From NCBI RefSeq assembly GCF_918797525.1, contig NZ_OU963893.1, positions 248,001-312,000 of the forward strand: DNA of 64,000 bases, given 5' to 3'. The first letter of the stretch is position 1, and each line of letters begins with the position of its first letter. Both the position numbers and the translations under genes were made by a program. The stretch is from an unidentified bacterial endosymbiont. Lineage in GTDB: Bacteria > Pseudomonadota > Gammaproteobacteria > Enterobacterales > Enterobacteriaceae. The notes beneath the pieces were generated by a model that was given only the letters and a program-made list of their open reading frames with translations, searched no databases and was not told the DNA's origin. This document shows positions 17,990-27,940 of the stretch, piece after piece.

Positions 17990-20020
17990 CTACCGATCTC
18001 CTGCCCACACGACCATCACTTTATCGCCATTATGCTCACGCACAAAGCCGTACCCTTCCTTCAGGGACAGCGTGGTTTGCCTGCCTTCGCCAATCGCCGG
18101 ATGGCGAGCGCGATACTGTCCCAGACGCTGCCAGTGGGCGACGGTTAAAGCCTGTTTGCCCGCTACGTCCTGCCAGTTCATCTCCGAGCGGGTTCCCTGT
18201 AACGGGTCCGAGCCCGTTGGGCCGAACGGGCGCTCAGATTCATCTCCGTAGAAGATTTGTACGCTGCCCGGTGCCAGTAACAGCAATTCAGCGGCACGTT
18301 GGCCCCCTTCGCGGAACAGGCGTGTATCGTGCGATGAGAGATAGCTGAGGACGTTAAAGCTTTGCAGTTTATCCGCCATTTGCTGCCAGGTCATATCGAT
18401 ATCGGCCAGGCAATCTACCGCTTTAGCCGCCTGCTCCTGATAGTCGAAGTTGATCATCGCATCGAATCCGTGGCGGTAGTAATCGCTTTGCATAACGCCG
18501 TGGCCCCAGGATTCCCCGGTCATCCAGAATGGCGCATCGTCGCGCTTTTTATCCGGATTCTCGGCTTTCCACGCAGCCAGCGCCTGGTTTGCCTGGTCTT
18601 TTAACTGCTGCCATGCTTCAGGCTCGACGTGTTTAGCCGTATCGACGCGAAAACCATCGATGCCGTATTCCCGCACCCACCGGCTTAGCCAATGGGTCAG
18701 GTAATCGCGTGGGGTGTAGCCGGGGAGAGCTTTCGCTTCTGTATCGGGTTTATGTTGATAAAAATGAGGTAAGCCGGAAAGCGTTGTGGAATCTGTTTTC
18801 AGATCCGGTAAAAAGGCCAGCGACAGGGTCAGGTCGTCAAAGCCTGGGTTGTCGTAGTCGCCGATGTCGGTACGGATCCACTTTTTACCCCACCATTTTT
18901 CCCATGCCGCTTTGTCGCTAAAGTTGATGTAATCGTTAAAACTGTGCCAGCTTTGCCCTGCGTCCGGCTTCCAGTCCGTCCAGCGTTCACCCAGCGTTTT
19001 TTTCAGCTCATCACCCCGCAGGTACAAGGCACCAAACTGGTACTCCTGCATGTCGGCAAGCGTTGCATAACCCACGTGGTTCATGACGATATCAAAGAGA
19101 ATACGGATGCCGCGCCTGTGGGCTTCGTCGACCAGATGCCGTAAATCATCTTCGGTGCCCATATTGGCATCAAGCCTGGTCCAGTCCTGGGTGTAGTAGC
19201 CGTGATAGGCGTAGTGGGGGAAATCCCCCTTTGTACCGCCGCCAACCCAGCCGTGGATCTGCTCCAGTGGGGAGCTTATCCAGAGTGCGTTAACCCCCAG
19301 TTGCTGTAGATAATCAAGCTTACTGGCAAGTCCTTTCAGATCGCCTCCGTGGAAGGTGCCAATTTCCTGGATGCCATCTTTATGCCGTCCATAGCTGTTG
19401 TCGTTGGCGGGGTTACCATTAACAAAGCGATCAGTGAGGACAAAATAGACGGTGGCATTCTGCCAGCTAAACGGGGCGAGTTTGTCAGTCCCGGCACGTT
19501 CAAGCAGCAGCAGACCGTTGCTGTTGGCGGCAGGCTGTAGGGTGATTGTTCCATTCGTAACCGTCGCGGTCTGCTGACTGTAGAAATCGCGCACCACGGA
19601 GCCTTCCGGGAAGGTATGGCTGACGTCCATCGTGAGCGGTTTGCCGTCCCACTTCGGACACTGGCGGGTAACGTTTGCGACAGGTTTATCGGCTACGCTG
19701 TGGATCGTCAGCATCAGTGTCGGCGTACCGGAGCGGGTATCAATACGCATCTGGTACTCACCATCGCGGAAAAGACGCCATTGCGGCGGGGCGCCCTTAC
19801 AGGGTTTCAGCGAAAGCATTTCATTGAGTTTTATCGCCTCTGTTGGTTGCCAGCACGCGTTGTCAAAACTTAGCGTTAGAGGACGCGTACCCTTCGAAAG
19901 CTGGGCCTGACTGGTAAAGATCCCGCTTCCTTCAGCACTAAAAACGCTAAACCCCGGTGATGACCAGCCTGCGTGTGCCAGTGCGGGTAACATCAGATAA
20001 GCGAATGCAGTGCGTTTCAT
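17990..20020 (-). CDS. malS: Periplasmic alpha-amylase
   Basis: 676 residues, identical in length to E. coli MalS. It hydrolyses maltodextrins in the periplasm. Signal peptide MKRTAFAYLMLPALAHA, which fixes the start at 20020. The GH13 barrel motifs are in order: region I DIVMNHVG, region II GFRVDTAKHV (nucleophile Asp), region III MTGESWG (acid/base Glu) and region IV YLSSHDTR. The N-terminal about 180 residues form the MalS-specific domain with several cysteines. It probably responds to MalT: box-like sequences lie upstream. Confidence 0.95.
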   Translation of the reverse strand: MKRTAFAYLMLPALAHAGWSSPGFSVFSAEGSGIFTSQAQLSKGTRPLTLSFDNACWQPTEAIKLNEMLSLKPCKGAPPQWRLFRDGEYQMRIDTRSGTPTLMLTIHSVADKPVANVTRQCPKWDGKPLTMDVSHTFPEGSVVRDFYSQQTATVTNGTITLQPAANSNGLLLLERAGTDKLAPFSWQNATVYFVLTDRFVNGNPANDNSYGRHKDGIQEIGTFHGGDLKGLASKLDYLQQLGVNALWISSPLEQIHGWVGGGTKGDFPHYAYHGYYTQDWTRLDANMGTEDDLRHLVDEAHRRGIRILFDIVMNHVGYATLADMQEYQFGALYLRGDELKKTLGERWTDWKPDAGQSWHSFNDYINFSDKAAWEKWWGKKWIRTDIGDYDNPGFDDLTLSLAFLPDLKTDSTTLSGLPHFYQHKPDTEAKALPGYTPRDYLTHWLSRWVREYGIDGFRVDTAKHVEPEAWQQLKDQANQALAAWKAENPDKKRDDAPFWMTGESWGHGVMQSDYYRHGFDAMINFDYQEQAAKAVDCLADIDMTWQQMADKLQSFNVLSYLSSHDTRLFREGGQRAAELLLLAPGSVQIFYGDESERPFGPTGSDPLQGTRSEMNWQDVAGKQALTVAHWQRLGQYRARHPAIGEGRQTTLSLKEGYGFVREHNGDKVMVVWAGDR

Positions 20021-20077
20021 CCCATTTTCCTGTCGCGGCATTTTTAACCAGTTTGCCATTACGGCATAAGGAAAAAC

Positions 20078-20120
20078 TCATCCTCTGGGGCTTTCTACCA
20101 GGAGGATGCGAAGGGATGAG
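20078..20120. promoter_or_regulatory. Possible MalT boxes upstream of malS
   Basis: Three GGATGAG-like elements lie 60-100 bp upstream of the malS start: AGAGGATGAG on the minus strand (about 20078-20087), GGAGGATGCG (20101-20110) and AAGGGATGAG (20111-20120) on the plus strand. They resemble the MalT box core GGGGATGAGG, and malS is a known MalT target in E. coli. The assignment is by eye. Confidence 0.4.
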
Positions 20121-20335
20121 TGATCCCGCGCAAAATTAGGCTGTTATCTGCGATATCGCGCACGTTTTTTTTATGAAATCACGCTTCATTGAGCATCTTT
20201 CGGATGACATGGTTTCGGAATTGGACTATTTCTGGACGTGCTCTTGAGGTCTATTTTTGCTATGATTTGAGATTCCGCTCTCAATATTGTGAAAAAATAA
20301 GGTGTTGGAATGTTTATATCCGACCAGGAGACTTA

Positions 20336-21160
20336 ATGATATCGACTCCCATTCGACGATATGGGGCTGCGATACTCATGTTACTCACCCTGGCATTTTC
20401 GGGTGAGGTGCTTGCAAAGACGCACACGGACACAACGAGTAAAAAAGCCCACGTCATAAAGACGACAAGTAGTAAGGTTAGCAGTAAACAAGAGTATTCT
20501 CGCAATAGTGCAAAGAGTCGTTCACTTCCTGATTTGCGAAAATACCCTTCCGGGACGCCAAGAAAAAAAGCGTTTCTCCGGACGGTAATGCCTTACATAA
20601 CGAGTCAAAATTCCGCGATTACGGCGGATCGCAACTGGCTGATTTCAAAACAGTACGATAGCCGCTGGTCGCCGTCTGAGCGCACGCGCCTGAAAGCAAT
20701 CTCCAAACGCTATAAAGTTAGCTGGAACGGAAACACGCGTCGTGTGCCGTGGAACACACTGTTAGAGCGTGTAGATATCATTCCAGGCAGTATGGTCGCG
20801 ACGATGGCCGCAGCCGAAAGTGGCTGGGGGACCTCGAAGCTGGCGCGCAATAACAATAACCTGTTCGGCATGAAATGTGCGAAAGGTCGCTGCAGTAACG
20901 CGCCTGGCAAAGTGAAAGGCTACTCACAGTTTGAATCTGTTAAAGATTCCGTGAATGCCTATGTGGTGAATCTGAATACCCACCCGGCCTATGCGTCGTT
21001 CCGTAAGTCTCGCGCTCAGTTGCGTAAAGCGGATCAGGAAGTGACGGCGAGCGCGATGATCCACAAGCTTAAAGGCTATTCCACACAAGGGCAGCGCTAT
21101 AACAACTATCTGTTTGCGATGTACCAGGATAACCAACGCTTAATTGCAGCACATATGTAA
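20336..21160 (+). CDS. bax: Bax, putative N-acetylglucosaminidase domain protein
   Basis: 274 residues, the E. coli length. A signal peptide at the N-terminus (MISTPIRRYGAAILMLLTLA) is followed by a low-complexity Ser/Lys-rich stretch. The C-terminal mannosyl-glycoprotein endo-beta-N-acetylglucosaminidase fold (PF01832) has the catalytic Glu in TMAAAESGWGTSKLARNN. It probably acts on peptidoglycan in the envelope. The start follows CAGGAG five bases upstream. Divergent from malS. Confidence 0.92.
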   Translation: MISTPIRRYGAAILMLLTLAFSGEVLAKTHTDTTSKKAHVIKTTSSKVSSKQEYSRNSAKSRSLPDLRKYPSGTPRKKAFLRTVMPYITSQNSAITADRNWLISKQYDSRWSPSERTRLKAISKRYKVSWNGNTRRVPWNTLLERVDIIPGSMVATMAAAESGWGTSKLARNNNNLFGMKCAKGRCSNAPGKVKGYSQFESVKDSVNAYVVNLNTHPAYASFRKSRAQLRKADQEVTASAMIHKLKGYSTQGQRYNNYLFAMYQDNQRLIAAHM

Positions 21161-21168
21161 TTCCTGAG

Positions 21169-21198
21169 AACGCCTTCCGCTGGAAGGCGTTTTGCTTT
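21169..21198 (+). terminator. Terminator between convergent bax and xylR
   Basis: Perfect 10-bp stem AACGCCTTCC / GGAAGGCGTT around GCT, followed by TTGCTTT on the plus strand. It lies 8 bp after the bax stop and just before the xylR stop, so it may serve both. Confidence 0.75.
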
Positions 21199-22377
21199 CT
21201 ATATCAATACCTCACTGTGGCGTTCCCGATACTCTTTTGGTGTGGTGTCGTACTCTTTCCTGAACACCGAGTAAAAATACTGCAGCGAGGGATAACCACA
21301 CATCTGCGAGATTTCGTTGATCGACAGCGAGGTGGATATCAGCAAGCTGCGCGCTTTCTCCAGCTTTTCTGCATGTATCACGGCATGAATGGTTTCGCCC
21401 ACTTCCTCTTTAAAACGTTTTTCCAGGTTCGAACGGGAGATGCCGACAGAATCCAGCACCTGATCGACTTTTATCCCTTTACAGGCGTGGTTGCGAATGT
21501 AGTGCATGGCCTGAATAACCGCAGGATCGCTTAAAGAGCGATAGTCCGTCGAGCGGCGTTCTACCACCCGAACGGGGGGAACCAGCAAGCGCTGAAGCTG
21601 AAGGGATTCGTTATCCAGCAGGCGGTGCAGCAGCTTTGCGGCCTGGTAGCCCATCTGACGTGTCCCCTGAGCCACCGAAGAGAGCGCCACGCGAGAAAGA
21701 TAACGGGTAAGCTCTTCGTTATCAATGCCAATCACGCACAGCTTTTCAGGCACCGGAATATGCAAATGTTCGCAAACCTGCAGCACGTGGCGGGCGCGAG
21801 CATCCGTTACCGCAATAATCCCGGTTTGGGGCGGCAGCGTTTGCAGCCAATCGGCCAGACGATTCTGAGCGTGTTGCCAGTTTTCAGGGGCAGTTTCCAG
21901 CCCCTGATAGACCACCCCGCGATACTTCTCCTGCGCTACCAACTGACAAAACGCGTACTCGCGCTCCATCGCCCAGCGCTTTCCGCTGGTGGTGGGTAAA
22001 CCGTAGAAGGCGAAGCGGTGAACCCCCTTTTCCTTCAAATGCAAAAAGGCGGTTTCGACCAGAGCGTGGTTATCGGTAGCGATATAGTGGACCGGGGGAT
22101 AATGTTCCGGCGCATGGTAAGAACCGCCGACGCCCACGATGGGAACGTCGACGTCTGTCAGCAATTGCTCAATAACAGGATCGTCATAATCAGCGATAAC
22201 GCCATCGCCCAGCCAGTCTTTAATGTTCTCCAGCCGGGTGCGAAAATCTTCTTCAATGAAGATGTCCCATTCGGATTGCGACGCCTGCAAATATTCGCCA
22301 ACCCCCTCCACCACCTGGCGGTCGTAGGCTTTGTTGGCATTGAATAACAACGTAATGCGGTGACGCTTTTCAAACAT
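21199..22377 (-). CDS. xylR: Xylose operon activator XylR
   Basis: 392 residues. The N-terminal LacI/periplasmic-binding-protein-like xylose sensor (about 1-275; ITLLFNANKAYDRQVVEGVG at the start) is joined to a C-terminal AraC-type DNA-binding domain with two helix-turn-helices (KVDQVLDSVGISRSNLEKRF and SINEISQMCGYPSLQYFYSV). It activates xylAB and xylFGH with xylose and CRP. It lies downstream of xylH with a 34-bp gap. Confidence 0.97.
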   Translation of the reverse strand: MFEKRHRITLLFNANKAYDRQVVEGVGEYLQASQSEWDIFIEEDFRTRLENIKDWLGDGVIADYDDPVIEQLLTDVDVPIVGVGGSYHAPEHYPPVHYIATDNHALVETAFLHLKEKGVHRFAFYGLPTTSGKRWAMEREYAFCQLVAQEKYRGVVYQGLETAPENWQHAQNRLADWLQTLPPQTGIIAVTDARARHVLQVCEHLHIPVPEKLCVIGIDNEELTRYLSRVALSSVAQGTRQMGYQAAKLLHRLLDNESLQLQRLLVPPVRVVERRSTDYRSLSDPAVIQAMHYIRNHACKGIKVDQVLDSVGISRSNLEKRFKEEVGETIHAVIHAEKLEKARSLLISTSLSINEISQMCGYPSLQYFYSVFRKEYDTTPKEYRERHSEVLI

Positions 22378-22411
22378 GGCTTACTTTCCCATTAAAGTCA
22401 CGATACTGTTC

Positions 22412-23593
22412 TCAGGCGCGTCGTTTGGTGGCTGAGTCCATCCAGACTGCCAGCAGAAGAATGGCCCCCTTGACGATATACTGCCAAAATGTCGGAACGT
22501 CCATCATACTCATTCCGTTATCCAGCGAAGCCATAATAAATGCGCCCATCACGGCTCCGGCTACGCTGCCGATACCGCCAGCGAGGCTGGTACCGCCAAT
22601 AACGCAGGCGGCAATCGCATCCAGCTCGGCGATATTACCGGCGGACGGAGAACCGGCCCCCAGACGCGAGCTGAGGATCAACCCGGCAATGGCGACCATC
22701 AGGCCGTTAATGGCAAAGACGGCGAGTTTGGTACGCTCCACGTTGATACCCGACAGGCGTGCTGCCTCAAGGTTGCCACCGATGGCATAAATTCTGCGAC
22801 CAAATGCAGTGCGCGTAGCCATAAACATCCCCCCCAGCAATAACAGCGCCAGCAGCAGGACGGGCGTCGGCACGCCGCGATAATCGTTAAGAAGCCAGAT
22901 GGCCCCCAGCACAATTACCGCGGTGAGCGCCTGTCGCCCCACCGTAGATGTTGATGCAGGCGAGGCCAGCCCGAGCGCCTGACGGCGCAAACGTCCACGC
23001 CACTGCCAGCCGATAAATGCCATCAGACCTATCACGCCAATCGTAAAGCCCACGCCATCAGCGAGGTAGCTTTGGCCAATCTGCGACATGGCCGCACTGG
23101 TGGTGGAAACGGTGGTACCGTTAGTGATGCCAATGAGTATCCCGCGGAAGGCTAGCATCCCGGCCAGCGTGACGATGAACGAGGGCACTTTACGGTAGGC
23201 TACCCACCAGCCATTCCAGGCTCCACAAACCAGACCCAGCACCAGGGTTACGGCAATAGTCAGCGGCAGCGGCCAGCCGAGCCAGACGTCAAATATCGCC
23301 GCCACGCCGCCGAGCAGACCCATCATCGAGCCTACCGACAGGTCGATTTCCGCAGAGATAATCACGAACACCATCCCCACTGCTAAAATGCCGGTAATGG
23401 CGGTCTGGCGCAGCAGGTTAGAGATGTTTCGCGCGCTCAGATATGAGCCATCGGTCATCCAGGTAAAGAACAGCATGATGACGACAATGGCCGCGATCAT
23501 CACAAAAATCTGCAGGTTAAGCGCTTTTAGCCCCGCGAACGCGCCGGGCGCTGGAACAGCGGCTTTGATATCAGACGGATTGATTTTCGACAT
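22412..23593 (-). CDS. xylH: D-xylose ABC transporter permease XylH
   Basis: 393 residues, an inner-membrane permease of the ribose/xylose BPD_transp_2 family with about ten hydrophobic segments and the conserved [12 protein letters not shown] and [17 protein letters not shown] motifs. It forms the channel of the XylFGH high-affinity xylose importer. Its start overlaps the end of xylG by 23 bp. Confidence 0.96.
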   Translation of the reverse strand: MSKINPSDIKAAVPAPGAFAGLKALNLQIFVMIAAIVVIMLFFTWMTDGSYLSARNISNLLRQTAITGILAVGMVFVIISAEIDLSVGSMMGLLGGVAAIFDVWLGWPLPLTIAVTLVLGLVCGAWNGWWVAYRKVPSFIVTLAGMLAFRGILIGITNGTTVSTTSAAMSQIGQSYLADGVGFTIGVIGLMAFIGWQWRGRLRRQALGLASPASTSTVGRQALTAVIVLGAIWLLNDYRGVPTPVLLLALLLLGGMFMATRTAFGRRIYAIGGNLEAARLSGINVERTKLAVFAINGLMVAIAGLILSSRLGAGSPSAGNIAELDAIAACVIGGTSLAGGIGSVAGAVMGAFIMASLDNGMSMMDVPTFWQYIVKGAILLLAVWMDSATKRRA

Positions 23594-25112
23594 GACGTTC
23601 GCTCCTTAAAGCGGCTTCCATCACCTGCTCCTGCGTCAGGTTCTGGTTTTTCAGGTTGGCTTTTAATTTTCCTTCATGCATGACCAGCACACGGTCGCTC
23701 AGGCCCAGCACTTCAGGTAGTTCAGATGAAATGACGATGACGGAAATCCCTTGCTGCACGAGCTGGTTAATCAGCTTGTAGATTTCATACTTCGCGCCGA
23801 TATCAATTCCGCGGGTCGGTTCATCGAGGATTAAGATGCGTGGGTTAAGGAGCAGGCAGCGAGCCAGAATCGCCTTTTGCTGGTTGCCACCGCTAAGACG
23901 TCCTATGGCCAACTCAGGAGAGGATGTTTTGACCTTGAGCCTGGCAATCGACTGAAGAATGCACTGCTGCTCGGCGGCATCATCCAGGCTCGTTAGCGCC
24001 CCGGAGAACTGATTAAGCGCCGCCAGGGTAATATTTTTACCCACGGCCATCACCGGCACGATGCCGTCTTTTTTGCGATCTTCCGGGACCATGGCAATTC
24101 CACGGGCAATCGCCTGCTGGCAGGTATTGATTTTCACTGACTGGCCGTCGATATAAACGCTGCCCTCCCAGCGGCCTGGCCATACGCCAAAAAGGCACTG
24201 CACGGCTTCGGTGCGCCCGGCGCCGACTAAGCCCGCAATCCCCAGGATCTCTCCCCGGTGGAGTGAGAAGGAGATATTATTAACGCGCTTAATGTGACGG
24301 TTTATAGGGTGCCAGGCGGTCATGTTTTCCACGCGTAGTACCTCTTCACCAATGGTGTGAGGTTCATTCGGGTAGAGTGCCGTAAGCTCGCGTCCCACCA
24401 TCATGGTGATGATGTCATCTTCACTCATGCCCTCTGCGTCACGGGTGCCGATATGTTGTCCGTCGCGGATGATGCAGATCGTGTCCGAAATGGCTTTGAC
24501 CTCATTGAGTTTGTGCGAGATGTAAATGCAGGCGATACCGTGGTTTTGCAGGTCGCGAATAATATTAAGCAGGACGGCTGTTTCTTGTTCGGTGAGCGAA
24601 GCCGTCGGCTCATCAAGGATCAACAGCCTCACCTGTTTGTTTAGCGCCTTGGCAATCTCCACCAGCTGTTGTTGACCCAGGCCTAACTCTCCCACGCGGG
24701 TATCAGGTGAAATCGCAAGGCTAACCTGAGCCAGCAGTTTTTCGCAGCGCAGCGTCATGGTGTCGTAATCCAGCACGCCATGGCGCGAAATCTCGGCCCC
24801 GAGGAAGATATTTTCCAGCACAGTGAGATGCTTCACCAGCGCCAGCTCCTGGTGAATGATGGCGATGCCTTTGCGTTCAGTATCGCGAATGTGGGTGGCC
24901 TGGATGACCTCACCTGCAAAGACGATCTCGCCGTCGTAGCTGCCGTACGGATAGATCCCGCACAACACTTTCATCAACGTTGACTTGCCTGAGCCATTTT
25001 CCCCGCACAGTGAAACCACTTCGCCAGGGTTTAACCGCAGGCTCACGTTATCGACCGCTTTCACGGCGCCAAAGGCTTTGGTGATACTTTTCATTTCAAG
25101 TAAATAAGACAT
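23571..25112 (-). CDS. xylG: D-xylose ABC transporter ATPase XylG
   Basis: 513 residues, two tandem ABC domains as in sugar importers of the CUT2 class. Domain 1 has Walker [10 protein letters not shown], signature [15 protein letters not shown] and Walker [10 protein letters not shown]. Domain 2 has a degenerate Walker A (GLVGAGRTE), signature LSGGNQQKA and Walker [11 protein letters not shown]. It energises xylose uptake with XylF and XylH. Confidence 0.97.
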   Translation of the reverse strand: MSYLLEMKSITKAFGAVKAVDNVSLRLNPGEVVSLCGENGSGKSTLMKVLCGIYPYGSYDGEIVFAGEVIQATHIRDTERKGIAIIHQELALVKHLTVLENIFLGAEISRHGVLDYDTMTLRCEKLLAQVSLAISPDTRVGELGLGQQQLVEIAKALNKQVRLLILDEPTASLTEQETAVLLNIIRDLQNHGIACIYISHKLNEVKAISDTICIIRDGQHIGTRDAEGMSEDDIITMMVGRELTALYPNEPHTIGEEVLRVENMTAWHPINRHIKRVNNISFSLHRGEILGIAGLVGAGRTEAVQCLFGVWPGRWEGSVYIDGQSVKINTCQQAIARGIAMVPEDRKKDGIVPVMAVGKNITLAALNQFSGALTSLDDAAEQQCILQSIARLKVKTSSPELAIGRLSGGNQQKAILARCLLLNPRILILDEPTRGIDIGAKYEIYKLINQLVQQGISVIVISSELPEVLGLSDRVLVMHEGKLKANLKNQNLTQEQVMEAALRSERHVENQSV

Positions 25113-25183
25113 AGCTGCTCCACGTGACCCAGGTAAGAACAGGACAAGTCAGTGCGCCCCCACAGGGCAGGGGCAGCGCTGGT

Positions 25184-26176
25184 TTACAGATCGCTTTTCT
25201 TGTGGAAGCCGTCTTTCACCACGGTGGCATCAATGTTCTCTTTATTGACTTCAAGAGGCGTTAGCAGACGAGATGGAACATCTTTGAGCCCATTGTTCAG
25301 GGAGGCGTCTGCTTTGGGCTGCTGGCCATTACCCAGCTCGACGGCAATGTCCGCGGCCGTATTAGCAAGCTCGGTAATGGGTTTGTAGACCGTCATGGTT
25401 TGTGTCCCCGCAATAATACGCTTTACCCCTGCGAGATCGGCATCCTGGCCCGAAATAGCCACTTTCCCCGCCAGGCCCTGGGCGCTTAACGCCTGAATGG
25501 CGCCGCCTGCGGTGGCATCGTTAGAGGCGACAACCGCGTCAATTTTGTTGTTGTTGGCGGTTAAGGCGTTTTCCATAATTTTTAGTGCATTTTCTGGCAG
25601 CCAGCCGTCAGCCCATTGATCGCCAACCACTTTAATCTTGCCGGCGTCAATATACGGCTTAAGGACTTTCATCTGTCCTTCGCGGAATAATTTGGCGTTG
25701 TTATCAACCGGTGAACCGCCCATCAGGAAATAATTTCCCTGAGGCACTTTGTTGATCAGACTTTTAGCCTGTAATTCACCGACTTTTTCATTATCGAACG
25801 AAATATAAAAATCAATATCCGCGTTATTAATCATACGATCATAGGCCAGAACTTTTATCCCTTCTTGTTTGGCTTCTTTCACCACGTTACTTAATACCTG
25901 ACCGTTGTACGGGATAATGACCAGCACATCGACGCCGCGGTTGATCATATTCTCAATTTGCGACATTTGCGTCTCTTCGTTGCCATTCGCCGACTGAACA
26001 AACACGCTTGCACCCAGTGATTCCGCTTTTTTCACAAAGATATCGCGATCTTTTTGCCAGCGCTCCAGGCGTAAGTCGTCTATCGCCATGCCGATTTTGA
26101 CCTCTTTAGCATGCCCGGCGAAGCTTGCAAGCAGAAGAGTAGTGCAGAGTGTAAGGGACAGGTTCTTTATCTTCAT
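25184..26176 (-). CDS. xylF: D-xylose-binding periplasmic protein XylF
   Basis: 330 residues. The signal peptide MKIKNLSLTLCTTLLLASFA with GHA cleavage site fixes the start at 26176. The mature part (KEVKIGMAIDDLRLERWQKD...) is a type I periplasmic binding fold. It is the first gene of xylFGH, divergent from xylA. The XylR/CRP control region lies upstream. Confidence 0.97.
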   Translation of the reverse strand: MKIKNLSLTLCTTLLLASFAGHAKEVKIGMAIDDLRLERWQKDRDIFVKKAESLGASVFVQSANGNEETQMSQIENMINRGVDVLVIIPYNGQVLSNVVKEAKQEGIKVLAYDRMINNADIDFYISFDNEKVGELQAKSLINKVPQGNYFLMGGSPVDNNAKLFREGQMKVLKPYIDAGKIKVVGDQWADGWLPENALKIMENALTANNNKIDAVVASNDATAGGAIQALSAQGLAGKVAISGQDADLAGVKRIIAGTQTMTVYKPITELANTAADIAVELGNGQQPKADASLNNGLKDVPSRLLTPLEVNKENIDATVVKDGFHKKSDL

Positions 26177-26339
26177 AATTATTTGGCCTTTTTGTAGGGG
26201 TAGGTGATGTCGAGATAAAAGAAACATTCACTGCTGAGACGCAGCAAATTTTTAACGTGGAAAGGCCTGCTGGCAATTACAGATTTTTATCTTCTCGTTA
26301 TGATATTTCGTTTATTTCTGAATTTATGACCGCGATCGG

Positions 26340-26485
26340 ATTTTAAAATACGTAACTTATTAATTACATGTGAATCTGGAATCTGTGCCGAAAAATAGTT
26401 CGTCTGCACAGTATTTTGCGAGCCAGCGCACAGTTGTGCATTCTCTCAATAGCAGTGTGAAATAACGTAATTGAGCAACCTCGAA
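26340..26485. promoter_or_regulatory. xylFGH-xylAB divergent control region (CRP box and XylR-like repeats)
   Basis: The 371-bp gap between xylF and xylA contains a CRP-like box TGCGAGCCAGCGCACA (26417-26432). Similar AT-rich elements flank it on either side: AAAATACGTAACTTATTAAT (about 26344-26363) and GTGAAATAACGTAATTGAG near 26456-26475. E. coli has XylR sites on both sides of a CRP site in this gap; the arrangement here looks the same. Exact XylR boundaries are inferred. Confidence 0.55.
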
Positions 26486-26547
26486 TGTGTATTCACTATT
26501 ACTCTTGTTTCTATGACTCGCCGCATACCCTGATTATGGAGCTCAAT

Positions 26548-27870
26548 ATGCAAGCTTATTTCGACCAACTCGATCGTGTTCGTTACGAAGGCCCGAAAAC
26601 GACCAATCCTTTAGCATTTCGTCACTACAACCCGGATGAGCTGGTGCTGGGTAAGCGCATGGAAGATCATTTGCGCTTTGCCGCCTGCTACTGGCATACC
26701 TTCTGCTGGAACGGAGCCGATATGTTCGGCGTGGGTGCCTTTGACCGTCCATGGCAGCAGCCGGGTGAGGCCATTGAGCGGGCGAAGCGCAAAGCGGATG
26801 TCGCCTTTGAATTCTTCCACAAGCTGAACGTACCGTACTACTGCTTCCATGATGTGGATGTCTCGCCGGAAGGTGCTTCCCTGAAAGAGTATTTGAACAA
26901 CTTTGCGCAAATGGTGGATGTGCTGGCTGCAAAACAGCAGCAAAGCGGCGTTAAGCTGCTCTGGGGCACGGCTAACTGCTTCACCAACCCACGTTATGGC
27001 GCGGGTGCGGCAACAAATCCGGATCCAGAAGTGTTTAGCTGGGCGGCGACTCAGGTCGTCACCGCCATGAACGCAACGCACCAGCTCGGCGGTGAGAACT
27101 ATGTACTGTGGGGCGGACGTGAAGGTTATGAAACGCTGCTGAACACCGACCTGCGTCAGGAGCGTGAGCAGATTGGCCGCTTTATGCAGATGGTTGTTGA
27201 GCATAAGCACAAAATTGGCTTCCGCGGCACGCTGCTGATTGAACCAAAACCTCAGGAGCCGACCAAGCACCAGTACGATTACGATGTGGCAACCGTGTAC
27301 GGCTTCCTGAAGCAGTTTGGTCTGGAAAAAGAGATCAAAGTGAACATTGAGGCCAATCACGCGACGCTTGCCGGGCACTCATTCCATCACGAAATTGCAT
27401 CGGCGATTGCGCTGGGCATCTTCGGTTCTGTGGATGCAAACCGCGGCGATCCGCAGCTTGGCTGGGATACTGACCAGTTCCCAATCAGCGTAGAGGAGAA
27501 CGCGCTGGTGATGTACGAAATTATCAAAGCGGGCGGCTTCACGACGGGCGGCCTGAACTTCGATGCCAAAGTCCGTCGTCAAAGCACCGATAAATACGAC
27601 CTGTTCTACGGCCACATTGGCGCGATGGACACCCTGGCGCTGGCGCTGAAGGTGGCGGCGCGTATGATTGAAGACGGAGCGCTGGATAAGCGCGTTGCCC
27701 GGCGTTATAGCGGCTGGAACAGTGAGCTGGGCCAGCAAATTCTGAAAGGGCAGTTATCACTTGCGGATATCGCGAAGTACGCTGAACACCATCAACTGGC
27801 TCCGCAACACCAGAGCGGGCATCAGGAACTGCTGGAAAACCTGGTCAATCACTATCTGTTCAATAACTAG
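26548..27870 (+). CDS. xylA: Xylose isomerase
   Basis: 440 residues, the E. coli length. Cytoplasmic isomerisation of D-xylose to D-xylulose, a metal-dependent TIM barrel. Key segments are [11 protein letters not shown] (catalytic His and neighbouring Asp), [16 protein letters not shown] (metal Glu and active-site Lys) and [16 protein letters not shown] (metal-binding Asp cluster). The start [11 protein letters not shown] at 26548 matches the family; an ATG eleven bases upstream is in a different frame and one 63 bases upstream is too far. First gene of xylAB. Confidence 0.98.
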   Translation: MQAYFDQLDRVRYEGPKTTNPLAFRHYNPDELVLGKRMEDHLRFAACYWHTFCWNGADMFGVGAFDRPWQQPGEAIERAKRKADVAFEFFHKLNVPYYCFHDVDVSPEGASLKEYLNNFAQMVDVLAAKQQQSGVKLLWGTANCFTNPRYGAGAATNPDPEVFSWAATQVVTAMNATHQLGGENYVLWGGREGYETLLNTDLRQEREQIGRFMQMVVEHKHKIGFRGTLLIEPKPQEPTKHQYDYDVATVYGFLKQFGLEKEIKVNIEANHATLAGHSFHHEIASAIALGIFGSVDANRGDPQLGWDTDQFPISVEENALVMYEIIKAGGFTTGGLNFDAKVRRQSTDKYDLFYGHIGAMDTLALALKVAARMIEDGALDKRVARRYSGWNSELGQQILKGQLSLADIAKYAEHHQLAPQHQSGHQELLENLVNHYLFNN

Positions 27871-27940
27871 CAGATAGTTGAGTACAACGCAGGCCCGGTC
27901 GCTGTGCGCCATCGGGCATTTTGGTTAAAGGAGTCACCGA

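Noticed and set aside
20244..20266. Bax promoter with TTGAGG and TATGAT
   Set aside because: The spacing between the two hexamers is only 11 bp, too short for a normal sigma-70 promoter.
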